Assembly: GCF_902813185.1 (NCBI RefSeq)
Contig: NZ_LR778301.1
Span: 1,426,001 to 1,490,000, forward strand
Direction of reading: 5' to 3'
Length of the DNA: 64,000 nt
Source of the DNA: Denitratisoma oestradiolicum
GTDB lineage: Bacteria > Pseudomonadota > Gammaproteobacteria > Burkholderiales > Rhodocyclaceae
A program made the position numbers and the translations under genes. Under the pieces are notes generated by a model that did not search any database, had not been told where the DNA came from, and was given only the letters and a program-made list of their open reading frames with translations. Of the stretch, positions 39,921-48,989 are shown in pieces; the first letter of the stretch is position 1; each line of letters begins with the position of its first letter.

Positions 39921-41750
39921 ATGTGTGGCATCAGCGGGGTGTTTTCTGCCTCTCCATTGTCTGCGGCCCGGGATGGGGGATGGATAGACGCGATGCGGCT
40001 GTCCCTGGCTCATCGGGGGCCTGATGGCTGGGGGCAGGAACTGTTCGAGAACGCGGCGCTGAATCACAACCGCCTTGCCATTATCGATCCGGCCGGTGGG
40101 CAGCAGCCCCTCCGAGGGGCCTTGGGTACGAGCTGGGTGGTTTTCAACGGGGAAATCTACAACTATCGGGAACTCCGCCAAGGTCTGGCCGACTACCCTT
40201 TTCGCACCCACTCCGATACCGAGGTGATTCTGGCCCTCTTCGAGCGGGAGGGCGTTTCGGGCTGGCGCCACCTCCGGGGCATGTTTGCCTTTGCCCTGTG
40301 GGATGAATCGAGCCGGACGGGCTACCTGGTGCGGGACCCGGTGGGCATCAAGCCCCTGTTCTACGGTCAGCATTCGGACAAGCTGTTCTTCGGTTCGGAA
40401 GCCAAGGCCTTGTTGGCCGGGGGCATTGTCCCCAGCTTGAACGAACAGGCCCTTCATGGGGTGATGAATTTTCGCTATCTGCCCGAGGACGACAGCTTCT
40501 TCTCGGGCATTACCCAGCTTCCCCCGGGGCAGGTACTGACCTGGCGCCAGGGAGTGTTTTCCATGACGGAGCTGCCACGGCAGCGCCCCCCATCGGGAGA
40601 GCCGCTGTCGGGCCTGTTGGCGGCGGCGGTGAAACGGCATCTGGTCGCCGATGTGCCCGTGGGCTGCTATTTGTCCGGCGGTGTGGATTCGGCCTTGATC
40701 GCTGCCCTGGCGTCCCGGGAAGGCCCCTTGGCAACTTATACCCTGGAGGTGGGCGACGATCCCAGGGAAGCGACCCATGCCCTGGAAACTGCCGACCTGT
40801 TGGGCTTGCCCAACCGTAGTGCGCCCTTGCGCATCGACGATGGTGTGGAAATGCATCGTTCCATGCTGCGCCATCTGGAAGTGCCCAAGGTCAATGCCTT
40901 GCAGGGCATGAAACTCGCGGAGTTCGTGGCCGCTCAGGGCAAGGTTGCACTTTCTGGCCTGGGTGGGGATGAGCTGTTCTATGGCTACAACGCCCATCGC
41001 ATTTTCTGGCTCGCCAATATGGCCGGCAGGATTTCCGCCGGCCTGCGCCATGGACTGGCCCGCCCCCTCCTGGGGCGGCTGGCGCCGGATGCCTGGACCG
41101 AGCCGCGCCGTGGGCTGATGATGCTGGAGGCACTGCCTGCCTGGCCGCGGGTTTATGGCCTGCTGCGCAATGTCTGGGATTTCCCCGAGCTGCGGCGCCG
41201 TGTTTATGGCGAACGCATGCTGGATGCGACATTGCCGAATGCTTTCGACCGGGTGACGGAACGTTGGCCTCAAGAGAAAGACCCGGTCAAGGCCATGGCT
41301 CGATTCGAGTTGCGCAACAAGATGGTGAATGACCTGTTGTGGAATGAAGACCGGATGGGCATGCGGGTTGGCCTGGAAATCCGGGTACCCCTGTTGGATG
41401 AGGGGCTGGTGGACTATTTTCTCGACGCTTCCCGGACTGACCTGATGCCCTTGGGGCGGGCCAAGTACGCGCTGCGGCACTGCGCGCAGCAATTGCTGCC
41501 AAGGAAGATACTCAGGCGTCCCAAGAGCGGTTTTCAACTGGATATCGTCACCCTTGCCCAGGGAGCTTTGCGGCCCTTTTTTGAGACCTATCTCAGCCCT
41601 GAGCGGATCGCCCATCATCGCCTGTTCAACGGCGCCTTCGTGGGCCAGGTCATGGCAGGGCCGGCAAAGCGGGGCCAGCGCTGGCAGTGGTTCCTGCTTT
41701 ACCTGATGGCCCAGACCCACCTGCTGATGGAGGAATTCGATGTGCGCTGA
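39921..41750 (+). CDS. Glutamine-dependent asparagine synthase-like amidotransferase
   Basis: The 609-residue protein has an N-terminal class II glutaminase domain with Cys at position 2 (MCGISGVFS), AHRGPDGWG and NGEIYNY. The synthetase domain has the PP-loop YLSGGVDSALIAAL and a LGGDELFYGYNAHR motif. It would use glutamine nitrogen to amidate a carboxylate. Because it sits in a surface-glycan locus with a UDP-sugar dehydrogenase, a sugar carboxylate is as likely as aspartate, as for WbpS-like enzymes. The ATG at 39921 is required for Cys2; a longer frame upstream is not coding. Confidence 0.93.
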   Translation: MCGISGVFSASPLSAARDGGWIDAMRLSLAHRGPDGWGQELFENAALNHNRLAIIDPAGGQQPLRGALGTSWVVFNGEIYNYRELRQGLADYPFRTHSDTEVILALFEREGVSGWRHLRGMFAFALWDESSRTGYLVRDPVGIKPLFYGQHSDKLFFGSEAKALLAGGIVPSLNEQALHGVMNFRYLPEDDSFFSGITQLPPGQVLTWRQGVFSMTELPRQRPPSGEPLSGLLAAAVKRHLVADVPVGCYLSGGVDSALIAALASREGPLATYTLEVGDDPREATHALETADLLGLPNRSAPLRIDDGVEMHRSMLRHLEVPKVNALQGMKLAEFVAAQGKVALSGLGGDELFYGYNAHRIFWLANMAGRISAGLRHGLARPLLGRLAPDAWTEPRRGLMMLEALPAWPRVYGLLRNVWDFPELRRRVYGERMLDATLPNAFDRVTERWPQEKDPVKAMARFELRNKMVNDLLWNEDRMGMRVGLEIRVPLLDEGLVDYFLDASRTDLMPLGRAKYALRHCAQQLLPRKILRRPKSGFQLDIVTLAQGALRPFFETYLSPERIAHHRLFNGAFVGQVMAGPAKRGQRWQWFLLYLMAQTHLLMEEFDVR

Positions 41751-42930
41751 AGAGGCACGCCTGATGCAGGTATTCGACCAGACCCTGGCCTGGAGCCGTG
41801 CCCGGGACTACCGGGAGCATACCAAGCATGACGCCTTGAACAGTCCCCTGGTCTGGGCCGTGGCGGGACATCATCGCTGGACGCGCATCCTCGCCACCCA
41901 GGGGGTGATGCGTTTCCCGGTGAATATACGGAGCCTGCTGGGGGTGCCCCAGGTTCATAACCCCAAGGGGCTGGCTCTGTTCGTCATGGCGCTGCTGGAT
42001 CGATACCAGAGCACGCAGCAGGACCACTATCTGGAGGAGGCGCGACGTTTGCTCGAACTGTTGCGCACCCTGCGATCGGAGGGCGACTGGGGTGGGGACT
42101 GCTGGGGCTATCAATATCCCTGGCAGGACCTGGGCTTCTTCGCTCCCCGGGCCACCCCCAATGCCGTGGTCACGGCCTTTGTCTGCGAAGCCCTGCTGGC
42201 GGCTTATCGGGTGACCGGGGATGAGTCCTATCGGCACTCCGTGGAATCGGCCGCCGGCTTCTTTCTGGGGCGCTTGCCCCGATTGCTGGATGAAGCTGAT
42301 CGTCTGTGCCTGGGCTACATGCCCATGGACATGTCCATGCGGGTGATGGACGTGTCCATCCTGGTGGGGGCGGTGCTGGCGCAACTGGCGGCCCTGTCCG
42401 GAGATGTCGAATTAAAGCACCAGGCCCTGCGGCTGACGCGCTACGTGATTTCCTGCCAGACGGCGGAAGGGGCCTGGTTCTACACCGATCCGCCGGAGCA
42501 TTCCCCGGTCAAGATCGACAATTACCATACAGGCTTTATCCTGGATGCCCTGGAGCGGGTGATGGATAGACTGAGGTATGAGGAATGGCGCGAGAATCAC
42601 CGCCGCGGCCTTGAGTTCTACGCCCGGCATCTGTTCAACGCGGATGGTTCGCCCCGCTGGATGAGCCATCAGGACTTTCCCCACGACATTCACGGGGCCG
42701 CCCAGGGTATCCTGAGTTTCTCGTCACCTGCGGGGAGGAGCGTGGCGCCGGACCTGGCGGACAGGATCATGGCCTGGACCCTCGCTACCCTGTACGATCC
42801 CGCCGGACGTTTTTATTATCAGCAGGGGCGTCATTACCGCAAGAAATTCACCTTCATGCGCTGGTGCAATGGGTGGATGTGTCGGGCGATGGCGAGGTAT
42901 ATGGCTGAGGCGAAAGTAGAGAGGACATAG
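41740..42930 (+). CDS. Alpha/alpha-toroid (six-hairpin) protein of a glycan locus, function unknown
   Basis: The 396-residue protein lacks a signal peptide and is built of repeated helical hairpins (ALFVMALLDRYQS, NAVVTAFVCEALLAAYRVTGDESY, YHTGFILDALERVMD). Aromatic/acidic motifs such as GYQYPWQD and YTDPPEHSPVKIDNYHTGF fit a glycan-binding or uronic-acid lyase/epimerase fold. I cannot name the reaction. It overlaps the amidotransferase gene by 11 bp and the radical SAM gene follows after seven bases, so the four genes from DUF354 on are tightly coupled. Confidence 0.75.
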   Translation: MCAEEARLMQVFDQTLAWSRARDYREHTKHDALNSPLVWAVAGHHRWTRILATQGVMRFPVNIRSLLGVPQVHNPKGLALFVMALLDRYQSTQQDHYLEEARRLLELLRTLRSEGDWGGDCWGYQYPWQDLGFFAPRATPNAVVTAFVCEALLAAYRVTGDESYRHSVESAAGFFLGRLPRLLDEADRLCLGYMPMDMSMRVMDVSILVGAVLAQLAALSGDVELKHQALRLTRYVISCQTAEGAWFYTDPPEHSPVKIDNYHTGFILDALERVMDRLRYEEWRENHRRGLEFYARHLFNADGSPRWMSHQDFPHDIHGAAQGILSFSSPAGRSVAPDLADRIMAWTLATLYDPAGRFYYQQGRHYRKKFTFMRWCNGWMCRAMARYMAEAKVERT

Positions 42931-42937
42931 TCGGCTT

Positions 42938-44038
42938 ATGGGAAAGATTGGGATGCTGCGACAGGAGCTCGCTCGAGCGGTGCTTTCCCCGCTTACCGGA
43001 GGGCTTGCGTCTGGTTTTATTCGACCCACCATCGCGGCGGTCTACATCACCAAGTTCTGCAACTCCCGTTGCACCATGTGTGACTTCTGGAAGGGAGACC
43101 GGGATCCCGACGAACTGTCCGCCGAACAGTGGGGTGTGGTGTTCTCCCGGCTCAAGGCCTTCGGGGTCGGCTTTGTCGGGGTCAATGCGTCCGGGGAAAT
43201 GTTCACCCGACGGGATGTATTCCAGATACTCCAGCATCTGAAGGATCTGGATCTGGGCTTCGGCATCAATTCCAATGCCACCCTCTTTTCAAAGAATCGC
43301 GCCAGACTGCTGGCCGAACTGGGACCGCGCCAGGTCACCATCGGCCTGGATGGTGTGGGTGACGAAGCCTACCTGGCGACACGGGGACTGAAGGGGGGGT
43401 TCAGCAAGATCGGGCGGAATATTGGCAATCTTCTGGATGCCGGCGTCACCGGAGTAAGCCTGGGGTCCGTGCTGATGAAGGAGAATATGGCTGACTGGGT
43501 TCGCCTGGCAGAGTTTGCCCTGGAGAGGGGGCTGACGGGAATACGCTACACGGCCTACCATGACTCCTACTTCAACGCGCCCACCATACTCAAGGGACAG
43601 CAATACGGCGGAGAGGCGTTTCTGCGGGAGGCCGAGGTCCAAATCGAAGCGCTGATTGCCCTCAAGCGTAAGACCGGTATCGTCAAGAACAGCGAAGCCT
43701 ATTTGCGACGAGTGCTGGAGTTCTATCGTCAGCCCCGAACCTATTTCCCTGTGCCCTGCCTTCAGGGTTCCAATCGGATCGAAATCGATGTCTATGGCAA
43801 TGTGACCCTGTGTTCATTCGTTACCGAGCCGCTGGGTAATCTGGTGCATCAGGAAATGGAGGAGATCTGGTCCTCGGAAGCCCATCGTCAGGCCCGGGAG
43901 GCGGCACTCAAGGGTAAATGTCCCAAGTGCTTCCTGTCGTGTTATGGAGAGGAGAACCTGCGATTGTCCAGGGTTGGAGTATTGCCAACCCTGGGGGATA
44001 GCTTGCGTCGAGTGAAGCTGCTGTTGCAGCCTTCCTAG
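42938..44038 (+). CDS. Radical SAM protein with SPASM-like C terminus
   Basis: The 366-residue protein has the radical SAM motif CNSRCTMC (Cys41, Cys45, Cys48) and a GLDGVGDEAYLATRG loop typical of SPASM enzymes. The C-terminal cysteines (PCLQGSN, TLCSFV, KCPKCFLSCYGE) can hold auxiliary FeS clusters. Such enzymes modify peptides, proteins or sugars by radical chemistry. The glycan neighbourhood suggests a carbohydrate or lipid carrier substrate, but the sequence does not settle this. It closes the tight gene group begun at DUF354. Confidence 0.9.
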   Translation: MGKIGMLRQELARAVLSPLTGGLASGFIRPTIAAVYITKFCNSRCTMCDFWKGDRDPDELSAEQWGVVFSRLKAFGVGFVGVNASGEMFTRRDVFQILQHLKDLDLGFGINSNATLFSKNRARLLAELGPRQVTIGLDGVGDEAYLATRGLKGGFSKIGRNIGNLLDAGVTGVSLGSVLMKENMADWVRLAEFALERGLTGIRYTAYHDSYFNAPTILKGQQYGGEAFLREAEVQIEALIALKRKTGIVKNSEAYLRRVLEFYRQPRTYFPVPCLQGSNRIEIDVYGNVTLCSFVTEPLGNLVHQEMEEIWSSEAHRQAREAALKGKCPKCFLSCYGEENLRLSRVGVLPTLGDSLRRVKLLLQPS

Positions 44039-44093
44039 CCAATGGTGAAGGTGCCATTTCTCCAATGTCGGTCATAAATGAAAGAGCAACTCT

Positions 44094-44861
44094 ATGGGTG
44101 TGATTGGTACGGAACTGTTCCTTGATGACTCAATGTCTGTCCTGGAGCGAATGTATTGCCGCGTTTTCGGAGTTCCCATTGTTGGTTTGAGAATACGGGT
44201 AAGACGGCTGATGCGCCTGCTGCCAACGTCGGCGCAGGCTGTTCTTGATGCGGGTTGTGGGCGTGGCGTCATTTCCCGACTTTTGGCAAGGCGTTACCCC
44301 GATGCCAGGGTGGATGCCATTGATCTTGATCGGGAGACGCAAGAAAACAATAGCCGGCTGGCAGCCCGTATGGGGTTGGGTAACTGCGTTTTCCGATGTG
44401 CAGATTTGATTGGATTCGAAAATCCAGACGCCTACGATTTGATCGTGTCTGTCGATAATCTGGAACATGTTGCTGACGATCAGGGCGTGATAAGTCGATT
44501 CTTCAAATCGATGCGTCAGGGCGGCGTGTTGTTGGTACATGTTCCTCACTATTACCGGCGGTGGCCGGTATTCAGGCGCGATGTCAATTTTGATGTGCCT
44601 GGCCATGTTCGGCCTGGCTATCGAATGGAAGACATCGAGAAGCTGATCGAGGGAGCCGGGTTTACCGTGATCAATAAAGGCTTCAGTTACGGATTTCTTG
44701 AAAATCTGGCCAACAATATTTCATATTTCATAACAGACGCGCGGGAACAGCGGCGTTATCTGTATGCATTGCTGTTCCCGTTCCTGAATCTGGTCGCATG
44801 GTTTGGCCAATGGGGGCGTCCTGGTTTTGGTGCTGGTGTATGGGTAATCGCAAGAAAGTAG
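44094..44861 (+). CDS. Class I SAM-dependent methyltransferase
   Basis: The 255-residue protein has the SAM-binding motif VLDAGCGRGVISRLLARRYP with the acidic VDAIDLDRE, and YDLIVSVDNLEHVADDQ as motif IV. This resembles polysaccharide-locus methyltransferases of the Methyltransf_11/23 type. A C-terminal hydrophobic stretch (YLYALLFPFLNLVAWF) could touch the membrane. The base composition drops here relative to the genes on either side. It is convergent with the flippase-like gene three bases away. Confidence 0.88.
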   Translation: MGVIGTELFLDDSMSVLERMYCRVFGVPIVGLRIRVRRLMRLLPTSAQAVLDAGCGRGVISRLLARRYPDARVDAIDLDRETQENNSRLAARMGLGNCVFRCADLIGFENPDAYDLIVSVDNLEHVADDQGVISRFFKSMRQGGVLLVHVPHYYRRWPVFRRDVNFDVPGHVRPGYRMEDIEKLIEGAGFTVINKGFSYGFLENLANNISYFITDAREQRRYLYALLFPFLNLVAWFGQWGRPGFGAGVWVIARK

Positions 44862-44864
44862 CGA

Positions 44865-45821
44865 TTACTCTGTTGCATCCTTTGGGCTCTGGATTAAATC
44901 ACCCAGGTGGGTCTTGCTGTGTCGTAGCAGTATGGGCAACAGGATTGGTGTGAACACCACGCATACACCGATATGGAGAGCCCGGAGCAAACTGGCTCCG
45001 ATTAAGCCGTCACCAAATGGAATACCCAGATAGCTGGCGAGCGCACCCATGATGACTTCCTGGATGCCAATGTTGCCTGGCGTGATGGTGAAAAAATTTG
45101 CCAACGTGGTGAATATGCCAATCACCAGAGCCATGCTGTAGGTGATTGGTATATCCAGGGCCTGGTAGATCAGTGAAGTGATCAACGCCCCAAGCACAAA
45201 CTGAAGCACAATCCAGGCGCTGGTTTTTGTAAAACAATCCGGATGAGACGTCAGCCTGGCTGTTGCAGCCATAATGGGCTTAAGAGCGCTGAAAATTCTG
45301 AATCCCCCGATCCTTTGGGGCAGCTTGATGTGAAACAGAATCAGGGCAGACAGGAACACCCCTGCGCTACTGGCCATCAGGGGAATCGATAGACCAAGGC
45401 CATTCGCCCATCTGTAGCTGAGCACCACCAATCCCAGTGCACCCGAAACCCAGGCAAGAAGCAGCGCATTAGCCCCTGTTGCAATACCAAAATCCGTATA
45501 GCGGAGGCCTTTCACTCGCTTCAGATAAATCGCCTTGACGCCGGTTCCGGCTCGAAAGGGCAACAGATAACTCACCAGGTTTGAAAGGAAGGAGAGACTG
45601 GCTGTTTCAACGATGTCGAGGCGGACGGCAAAGGGCGACAGGAGAGCGTTAAATGTCAAACCGGTAACGATGAAGAACAGGCCCATCAATAGCGATAGTG
45701 TCGCCAAGCTTGCAAGATTAAGTCTTCTCAAGGCATCCAGATGCTCTGGATGTTTGATGAAAAAGTAAACGCCGCCACATAAAAGCAGCGGAGTGATTGT
45801 CAGGCCCAATAGGCGGCGCAT
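44865..45821 (-). CDS. Flippase-like membrane protein (LPG_synthase_TM/UPF0104)
   Basis: The 318-residue protein has about eight membrane helices (TITPLLLCGGVYFFI, LATLSLLMGLFFIVTGLTF, ALLLAWVSGALGLVVLSY and others) and the family motif ITPGNIGIQEVIMG near the C terminus. The family includes the integral membrane part of lysylphosphatidylglycerol synthases and AglD-like proteins, thought to move or modify lipid carriers. In a glycan locus it may help translocate a lipid-linked sugar. Low-GC composition suggests acquisition by transfer. Confidence 0.85.
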   Translation of the reverse strand: MRRLLGLTITPLLLCGGVYFFIKHPEHLDALRRLNLASLATLSLLMGLFFIVTGLTFNALLSPFAVRLDIVETASLSFLSNLVSYLLPFRAGTGVKAIYLKRVKGLRYTDFGIATGANALLLAWVSGALGLVVLSYRWANGLGLSIPLMASSAGVFLSALILFHIKLPQRIGGFRIFSALKPIMAATARLTSHPDCFTKTSAWIVLQFVLGALITSLIYQALDIPITYSMALVIGIFTTLANFFTITPGNIGIQEVIMGALASYLGIPFGDGLIGASLLRALHIGVCVVFTPILLPILLRHSKTHLGDLIQSPKDATE

Positions 45822-45848
45822 GAAAATATGTATGAATGTTTCAGTAGG

Positions 45849-46553
45849 TTATGGTGCGTTTTTTTTGCCCATTGCCCATACGACACAACCGAAAGCGTAA
45901 AGCGGGAAGAGCACTCGGGCCTGTGGGTCATTCAGAAAGTGCCCGAGCAGCATGTATGGAAGCCCCAATAATATTGCCGGGAGGGATTTCTTGGTTCCGC
46001 AAGCCATCGGGACGCAGGCTGATGTCTCCAGCAAATTCAACAAACTGGTTTTCGAGTGGGGCCGCACATGGGTGGGGTCATCCCAGAAGTTGAATCCGAA
46101 TGGCAGCAAGGTCGCCCGGGGAGATGGAGTTTCCAGATAGATGGTGCCTCCGGGGCGACAAACACGGACCAATTCCGTGACGGCAAGATGCGGATCTTGC
46201 AGGTGTTCAAGCATGTGGGCGCAGGTAACAATATCGAAACTGTTATCGGCGAAAGGCAGCCGTAAAACATTGCCTCGGAGAAGGATCCCGCGTGATCGGA
46301 ATTGAGGTGGTGTACCCAGGTCTATTCCGTATGTATTCACATCGTCACGTAGGGATTCAAGCTGTTCCAGCAGCCCCCCCAATCCACATCCGACATCAAG
46401 AATTCTGGCGTCAGGCTTCGCCAAACGAACTGCCTTGAGAAGTGCGGGTACTTTGGGTGTCACCCCCAGATGCTGCCGGGCGAACTCCCGCCAGGGCATA
46501 TTGGTTCCGCGATACCCGGCGAAATATTCAGCGCCGAATTTTTGTTTACTCAT
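45849..46553 (-). CDS. Class I SAM-dependent methyltransferase
   Basis: The 234-residue protein has ILDVGCGLGGLLEQL as motif I, YGIDLG, and FDIVTCAHMLEHLQDP as motif IV, the Methyltransf_11 pattern. A hydrophobic C-terminal segment (ILLGLPYMLLGHFL) resembles membrane-associated glycan methyltransferases. The ATG at 46553 overlaps the stop of the GT4 gene as ATGA (46550-46553), which decides the start; a TTG five codons upstream is less likely. It and the GT4 gene are coupled. Confidence 0.9.
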   Translation of the reverse strand: MSKQKFGAEYFAGYRGTNMPWREFARQHLGVTPKVPALLKAVRLAKPDARILDVGCGLGGLLEQLESLRDDVNTYGIDLGTPPQFRSRGILLRGNVLRLPFADNSFDIVTCAHMLEHLQDPHLAVTELVRVCRPGGTIYLETPSPRATLLPFGFNFWDDPTHVRPHSKTSLLNLLETSACVPMACGTKKSLPAILLGLPYMLLGHFLNDPQARVLFPLYAFGCVVWAMGKKNAP

Positions 46554-47677
46554 GAGGATGTCTGGCAACGAGTGTTTTGGCCGAGATCGGCATAAATCTT
46601 ATGAAGTGCAGATGCGCAGGCCACCCAGGAAAATTTTTCTGCCTGGCATTTTCCTTGTGATATGACGGCGTCCCGATAGGCGTCATCGGTAAACAATTTT
46701 TGTATTGCGCTGGCCCATGCCATTTCGTCATGAGGTGGACAGAGACATTCCGGGTTGCCAACAACCTCGGGCAGGGATGAGACATTGGAGGCAAGGGCCG
46801 CCGTGCCACAGGCCATGGCTTCCAGCACTGGTAATCCAAACCCCTCATAGATTGATGGGAAAACAAAAATCCTTGACTGTCGATAGAGTGCCGGTAGATG
46901 CTCTTCCGGGACATAGCCTATTTCCCTGACTTGCCTTTCGAGACCCAGCATTTCGATGAGTTGCTTCAGTCCTTCTGTTCCGTGCCCCTTCTTTCCCGCA
47001 AGAACCAGGCGCAAAGTCAGCCCTTTCGCCTTCAATACGGCCATTGCCCGTACGACAACTTCGACATTTTTCTTTGGTGTCAGATAGCCGACAAACAGTA
47101 CATACCCTGGAGACAGGGCGTATCGGGCCAGAATTTCCTCATCGCTGTCTATTGTCGAGGTGAACCGGTTTTTGTCAAAACCCAGGTATGTGAGTCGGAT
47201 TGGTATTTTGAGTTTGTAAAACTCGTTCAGATCATTGACTGTCGATTGTGATGACGCAGCGATGCATTGTGAAAGACCTAGTACTTTGGGCAAGGCATAG
47301 CGATAAATCAAACCTTGAATCCGGCTTGGTCTTAATTCGGGGAATTTCCTGGACATCAGGTCATGCACCGTCGTTACGGTAGGGCACGGCGAGTTGCAAA
47401 ACCCGTAGTTCGAAAGGTTATGAAAGACATCGACCTTCAGGTGCTCAAGTAATTTTCCGACGGTCAGGAAATATTTCAGCCTTCCGCGCAAGCCATCAAT
47501 GGCACCAAAAGGTACTTGAGTGATATTGCTTAACGTCAATTCATCCCGATGTTCCGGGACCAGGACGATGAAGCTGTCGTTGGGGAACTGCCTTGCCAGG
47601 TGCAGCACTATCTGACGTACATAGGTGCCCTCGCCAGTTGGGAGGTGAATACGTGTTGCATCCAGGCCGATTCGCAT
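46550..47677 (-). CDS. GT4-family glycosyltransferase
   Basis: The 375-residue protein has a GT-B fold: N-terminal MRIGLDATRIHLPTGEGTYVRQI, a linker, and the C-terminal nucleotide-sugar half with LFVGYLTPKKNVEVVVRA, LAGKKGHG and YEGFGLPVLEAMACGTAAL. The last contains the E-x7-E motif of retaining GT4 enzymes. It likely adds a hexose, such as mannose, to a growing surface glycan. It is followed by a methyltransferase with overlapping codons. It lies 15 bp downstream of the sugar dehydrogenase gene. Confidence 0.93.
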   Translation of the reverse strand: MRIGLDATRIHLPTGEGTYVRQIVLHLARQFPNDSFIVLVPEHRDELTLSNITQVPFGAIDGLRGRLKYFLTVGKLLEHLKVDVFHNLSNYGFCNSPCPTVTTVHDLMSRKFPELRPSRIQGLIYRYALPKVLGLSQCIAASSQSTVNDLNEFYKLKIPIRLTYLGFDKNRFTSTIDSDEEILARYALSPGYVLFVGYLTPKKNVEVVVRAMAVLKAKGLTLRLVLAGKKGHGTEGLKQLIEMLGLERQVREIGYVPEEHLPALYRQSRIFVFPSIYEGFGLPVLEAMACGTAALASNVSSLPEVVGNPECLCPPHDEMAWASAIQKLFTDDAYRDAVISQGKCQAEKFSWVACASALHKIYADLGQNTRCQTSS

Positions 47678-47692
47678 GCTGTCTACCGGAAA

Positions 47693-48985
47693 TTAAAGGC
47701 GCCACCAATGGACATGGTTTCCTGCTTCCACGCACGGCGCGATGGCTGATTTGACGTCGATGAAACAGCCATCAGGTTTGACTCTCTCCAAGAGATATTC
47801 TGTCGACCGACTGGTGTATTGCCGATGGGCCACCGCCAACACCACCGCATCCGCGACGGGCAACTGCTCCCAGGGCGTGAGGCTGAAGCCGTATTCCTTC
47901 ATCGTCTCATCGGGGTCGGCCAGGGGGTCGTGGACGAAGACGTCCACGCCATAGGACTCCAATTCCCTCACCACCTGGGCCACCTGGGAGTTGCGGATGT
48001 CCGGGCAATCTTCCTTGAAAGTCACGCCCAGCACATTGACCTTGGCGCCCTTGATGAAGCTGCCGGCGGCGATCATCTGCTTCACGGTCTGCTCGGCCAC
48101 ATACTTGCCCATGCCGTCGTTGATGCGGCGTCCGGCCAGGATGACCTGGGGATGGTAGCCGATCATGTCGGCCTTGTAGGTCAGGTAGTAGGGGTCCACG
48201 CCGATGCAGTGGCCGCCCACCAGGCCCGGGCTGAACTTGAGGAAGTTCCACTTGGTACCGGCAGCGTCCAGCACCTCCCGGGTATCGATGCCCAGCTTGC
48301 CGAAGATGATGGCCAGCTCGTTCATCAGGGCGATGTTCAGGTCCCGCTGGGTATTCTCGATCACCTTGCAGGCCTCGGCTACCTTGATGCTGCTGCAACG
48401 ATGAACACCAGGCTGGACGACACGTTCATAAAGGGCGGCAACCCGCTCCAGGGTCTCCGGTGTGTCACCGGCCACCACCTTGATCACCCTGCTCAGGGTG
48501 TGTTCACGATCCCCGGGATTGATGCGCTCCGGCGAGTAGCCGACGAAGAAATCCCGCTTCCATTGCCGTCCGGAGCAGCGCTCCAGGGCAGGAATGCAGA
48601 CCTCCTCGGTGGCACCCGGATAAACAGTGGATTCGTAGATCACCGTGGCGCCAGTCTTCAGGTGGCGGCCGATGGTCTCGCTGGCGCCGATCAGGGGGCC
48701 CAGGTCGGGGATGTGGGCCTGATCCACCGGCGTGGGCACGGCCACGATGATGATGTCGGCCTCGGCCAGACAGGTCGGGTCGGCGGAGTACTCCGCATGG
48801 CGGGCCGTCGCCATTTCCTCATCGGGAATCTCCCGGGAAGGATCCCTGCCCTGGCAGCACTTCGCCACCTTGTGTTCGGCCACGTCGAAGCCGATGGTGC
48901 GTCCTTGACGTCCGAAGGCGATCACCAGGGGCAGGCCCACATAGCCGAGGCCGACGACGGCAATGGTCAGATCCTTTTTCATCAT
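47693..48985 (-). CDS. UDP-N-acetylhexosamine 6-dehydrogenase (TviB/WbpA-like)
   Basis: The 430-residue enzyme has an N-terminal NAD fold (IAVVGLGYVGLPL), ESTVYPGATEE and the catalytic region GGHCIGVDPYYLTYKAD with the active-site Cys, then a C-terminal NLGVTFKEDCPDIRNS-like LGVTFKEDCPDIRNS. This pattern matches TviB, WbpO and WbpA, which oxidise UDP-GalNAc or UDP-GlcNAc to the uronic acid in two NAD steps. Two adjacent ATG codons (48982 and 48985) can serve as start; the frame upstream runs into galE. Paired with galE, it would supply uronic acids for the glycan. Confidence 0.93.
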   Translation of the reverse strand: MMKKDLTIAVVGLGYVGLPLVIAFGRQGRTIGFDVAEHKVAKCCQGRDPSREIPDEEMATARHAEYSADPTCLAEADIIIVAVPTPVDQAHIPDLGPLIGASETIGRHLKTGATVIYESTVYPGATEEVCIPALERCSGRQWKRDFFVGYSPERINPGDREHTLSRVIKVVAGDTPETLERVAALYERVVQPGVHRCSSIKVAEACKVIENTQRDLNIALMNELAIIFGKLGIDTREVLDAAGTKWNFLKFSPGLVGGHCIGVDPYYLTYKADMIGYHPQVILAGRRINDGMGKYVAEQTVKQMIAAGSFIKGAKVNVLGVTFKEDCPDIRNSQVAQVVRELESYGVDVFVHDPLADPDETMKEYGFSLTPWEQLPVADAVVLAVAHRQYTSRSTEYLLERVKPDGCFIDVKSAIAPCVEAGNHVHWWRL

Positions 48986-48989
48986 TTTC

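Noticed and set aside
39921..41750. Plain housekeeping asparagine synthetase
   Set aside because: Not fully excluded, but its location inside a tight glycan gene group makes a sugar amidotransferase at least as likely.
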